This document shows, piece by piece, positions 62,011 through 64,000 of a stretch of 64,000 bases of DNA. Each line of letters opens with the position of its first letter. Positions within the stretch are counted from its first letter, which is position 1. Below the pieces are notes generated by a model, which was given only the letters and a program-made list of their open reading frames with translations, was not told where the DNA came from and made no database searches. The position numbers and the translations under genes were made by a program. The DNA is from Wenjunlia vitaminophila DSM 41686. GTDB lineage: Bacteria > Actinomycetota > Actinomycetes > Streptomycetales > Streptomycetaceae. The DNA lies in contig NZ_KB904650.1 of NCBI RefSeq assembly GCF_000380165.1, positions 1 through 64,000 on the forward strand, written 5' to 3'.

Positions 62011-62029
62011 CCTCTATGCGTTCTAGAGG
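62011..62029. promoter_or_regulatory. Inverted repeat upstream of the dimethylarginine hydrolase-like gene
   Basis: CCTCTA (62011-62016), a seven-base spacer, then TAGAGG (62024-62029). It lies about 73-91 bases upstream of the TTG start and may be an operator or a small hairpin. Confidence 0.35.
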
Positions 62030-62101
62030 TCGTGGCGCCACCATGCGGGCACCGGTGTCCCACCCGGACCACCATCACGTAGGACGTACAGGAGCCCTTC
62101 G

Positions 62102-62926
62102 TTGCACACACAGCATGCACCCGTCAGAACCGCCACACCCCGGCGGTACCTGATGTGCCGGCCGACCCACTTCACGGTCACCTACTCCATCAACCCCTGG
62201 ATGGACCCCCGCAAGCCGGTCGATCCCGACCTCGCCCTCGCCCAGTGGGAGGACCTGCGGGACCGCTACCTCTCCCTCGGCCACACCGTGCACCTGCTCG
62301 ACCCGGTGCCCGGCCTGCCGGACATGGTCTTCGCGGCCAACGGCGCCACGGTCATCGACGGCCGGGTGCTCGGCGCGCGCTTCGCCAACGCCCAGCGGCA
62401 GCGGGAGGCGCCGGCACACCTGGACTGGTACCGCGACCACGGCTACACCCAGGTCCACGAGCCCGAGCACGTCAACGAGGGTGAGGGCGACTTCGTGGTC
62501 ACCCGGTCCTGGCTGCTGTCCGGGCAGGGGTTCCGCAACAGCCCGCTGGCGTCCGCCGAGGCCCAGGAGTTCTTCGGGCGCCCCACGATCAGCCTGGAAC
62601 TGGTCAACCCCCGCTACTACCACCTCGACACCGCCCTGGCGGTCCTCGACGGCGACCTGGTGATGTACTACCCGGCCGCCTTCTCCCCCGGGAGCCAGGC
62701 GGTGCTGCGCAGCCTGTTCCCCGACGCCCTGATCGCCACCGAGGCCGACGCCGAGCTGTTCGCCCTCAACGCGGTGAGCGACGGACGTCACGTCCTGCTC
62801 CCCCAGGCCGCGACCGCGCTCGCCGACCGGCTGCGCGAGCTGGGCTTCGAGCCCATCGGCCTCGACCTGTCAGAGCTGTTGAAGGCGGGCGGCAGCGTGA
62901 AGTGCTGCACCGCCGAACTGCGCTGA
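62102..62926 (+). CDS. N(G),N(G)-dimethylarginine dimethylaminohydrolase-like amidinohydrolase
   Basis: A 274-residue member of the DDAH/arginine deiminase superfamily, hydrolysing methylated arginine to citrulline or acting on a related amidine. YLMCRPTHFTVTYSINPWMD, LDPVPGLPDMVFAANGATVIDG (substrate Asp), EGEGDFVV (Asp/Glu), YYHLDTALAVL (catalytic His) and the C-terminal GSVKCCTAELR (catalytic Cys) match. The start is TTG 62102, with CAGGAG nine bases upstream. No ornithine aminotransferase follows, although that pairing is common in actinobacteria. Confidence 0.88.
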   Translation: MHTQHAPVRTATPRRYLMCRPTHFTVTYSINPWMDPRKPVDPDLALAQWEDLRDRYLSLGHTVHLLDPVPGLPDMVFAANGATVIDGRVLGARFANAQRQREAPAHLDWYRDHGYTQVHEPEHVNEGEGDFVVTRSWLLSGQGFRNSPLASAEAQEFFGRPTISLELVNPRYYHLDTALAVLDGDLVMYYPAAFSPGSQAVLRSLFPDALIATEADAELFALNAVSDGRHVLLPQAATALADRLRELGFEPIGLDLSELLKAGGSVKCCTAELR

Positions 62927-62937
62927 CCGATGTTCCG

Positions 62938-62962
62938 GCTGGCCGGCACCCGACCGGCCAGC
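62938..62962. terminator. Bidirectional terminator
   Basis: GCTGGCCGG (62938-62946) and CCGGCCAGC (62954-62962) form a nine-bp stem with a seven-base loop between convergent genes. Confidence 0.7.
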
Positions 62963-62975
62963 ACGGCCCCGGCCG

Positions 62976-64000
62976 TCAGGGACTCAGGGTCTGCGCGAGC
63001 AGCGTCACGGTCACCAGGACGGTGGGGAAGCACACCAGGAACACCGCGAACGTGTAGCCCATGATGTCCCGGGCCTTCAGCCCGAGGATCGCCAGCGTGG
63101 GCAGCATCCAGAAGGGCTGTAGGAGGTTCGCGCTCGCCTCCCCCAGGTCGTAGACGACCACCATCCAGCCCTGGTGCACCCCGAGTTGGTTCGCCGCGTC
63201 GATGACGTAGGGGGCCTCGATCACCCACTTGCTCCCGCCGCTGGGCACGAACACCCCCAGGACGCAGGAGTAGACGGCGATCAGGGGCGGGAAGAAGAAC
63301 TCGTTGGACACGTCGGTGAGCCAGCCGGCGATGGTGGACGACAGGCCGGTGAAGGCGATCATGCCGAAGATCCCGCCGTACAGCGGGAACTGGATCAGCA
63401 CCCCCGAGGCCGCCACGGTCCCCTCGCGCACCGCTGCCACGAGCCGGGCCGGCCTCCAGTGCAGGATCAGCGCGAGCAGGATGAGGATCAGGTTGATCGT
63501 GTTGAGGTCCAGGGCGTTGAGCACGTTGCCGTCCGCCGTCGCGAAGTAGCGCACCAGGTAGCCGGTGCCCAGCAGGAAGATCGCGACCGCGAACACCGGG
63601 CTGTGCTCGAGCCAGTCACCCGGTCGCCGCCGGGTCGGCGTCTCGTCCTTGTCCACCTGCAACGGCTTGAGGGCTATGCCGAGGTCCTCGGCGGTCTTCG
63701 CGCGCTCGGGAGAAGGGGCGAGGAACCAGGCGAGCGTCACGGCCACCACGAACACCACGGCCGTGGCCACCAGGCCCTGCCACAGGAAGATCGTGTCGGT
63801 GAGCGGGATCAGACCCGTTCCCCGACCGGCCGCGATCACCTCCTGCACCGCCTCCGGGCTGGCCTCGGCGCTCGCGACCTGGAGCGCGGCCGACCCCGAC
63901 AGCCCCTGCGCCCACACGGTGCCCAGGCCGAGGAACGCCATGGCCCCGATGGCCCGGTAGTCCACGCCGCGCACCAGCCGGGAGGTCTCCTTGGCCAGGA
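62976..64000 (-). CDS. Short-chain fatty acid transporter AtoE family (5'-truncated by window end)
   Basis: At least 341 residues are visible; the N-terminal part lies beyond the window. It has many membrane spans: FLWQGLVATAVVFVVAVTLAWFL, HSPVFAVAIFLLGTGYLVRYF, TINLILILLALILHW, IQFPLYGGIFGMIAFTGLSS, FFFPPLIAVYSCVLGVFVPSGGSKWVIEAPYVIDAANQLGVHQGWMVVVYDLGEASANLLQPFWMLP. The FVPSGGSKWVIEAPYVIDAA stretch is characteristic of the AtoE/SCFA (TIGR00366) family of short-chain fatty acid carriers. Substrate (butyrate, acetoacetate) is inferred from the family only. Confidence 0.88.
   Translation of the reverse strand, partial: LAKETSRLVRGVDYRAIGAMAFLGLGTVWAQGLSGSAALQVASAEASPEAVQEVIAAGRGTGLIPLTDTIFLWQGLVATAVVFVVAVTLAWFLAPSPERAKTAEDLGIALKPLQVDKDETPTRRRPGDWLEHSPVFAVAIFLLGTGYLVRYFATADGNVLNALDLNTINLILILLALILHWRPARLVAAVREGTVAASGVLIQFPLYGGIFGMIAFTGLSSTIAGWLTDVSNEFFFPPLIAVYSCVLGVFVPSGGSKWVIEAPYVIDAANQLGVHQGWMVVVYDLGEASANLLQPFWMLPTLAILGLKARDIMGYTFAVFLVCFPTVLVTVTLLAQTLSP

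Overview
The window is GC-rich (>70%) DNA from a filamentous actinobacterium. Dense codon-biased genes, GTG/TTG starts, Tat and lipoprotein signals, leaderless promoters and the gene content all fit this. The order lipB, lipA, DUF4191, RDD, glnA, then a maltose locus, glnE, glnA2, nadE, panB and map recalls the Streptomyces coelicolor SCO219x-SCO226x region. The intergenic repeats and a malR placed downstream of aglA make Nocardiopsaceae (Nocardiopsis, Thermobifida or relatives) my best guess. That assignment is inference only.

Layout. 1-2.9 kb: a structured non-coding stretch, a TIGR01777 epimerase, a repeat cluster and an FAD oxidoreductase. 3-10.4 kb: an XRE-type regulator, the lipoate pair lipB-lipA, small membrane proteins, and glnA1 with a textbook four-part GlnR box and the Tyr397 adenylylation site. 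10.6-14.3 kb: a small Cys/His protein, a secreted trypsin-like protease, a GNAT and an AraC regulator. 14.3-18 kb: a 2-keto-3-deoxy-sugar-acid module (FadR-type regulator, KDPG-type aldolase, KDG-type kinase) beside a Gfo/Idh/MocA dehydrogenase. 18.2-21.7 kb: a STAS protein, a secreted FG-GAP protein and a second XRE-type regulator paralogous to the first. 21.8-30.1 kb: the starch/maltose locus, with secreted alpha-amylase (GH13+CBM20) divergent from malE-malF-malG-aglA-malR. 30.3-37.6 kb: PAP2 protein, glnE, glnA2 and nadE.

37.6-39.6 kb: a two-gene operon of a VanJ-like membrane phosphatase and a Tat-exported class A beta-lactamase, probably cell-wall antibiotic defence. 40-46 kb: two large secreted glycan-degrading proteins, one DUF6259-like and one GH95. 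46.3-57.7 kb: DHA2 exporter, panB, F420:NADPH reductase, a divergent FadR-type regulator/DapA-like aldolase pair separated by a nine-unit heptamer array, an MFS exporter, map, a lipoprotein, a PrimPol-N-like protein and a DUF574 methyltransferase. 57.9-64 kb: a giant secreted GH92 mannosidase with a LacI-type operator, a dimethylarginine hydrolase-like enzyme, and a truncated short-chain fatty acid transporter.

Three threads tie the genes together. (i) Nitrogen: glnA1, glnE and glnA2 together hold the GlnR target, the modification enzyme and a polyamine-type GS paralogue. (ii) Extracellular carbohydrate harvest: amylase/mal, GH95, DUF6259 and GH92, each set with its own palindromic operator-like sites; only malR is encoded here. 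(iii) Sugar-acid catabolism under FadR-type regulators. I see no rRNA, tRNA, CRISPR array, insertion sequence or prophage.
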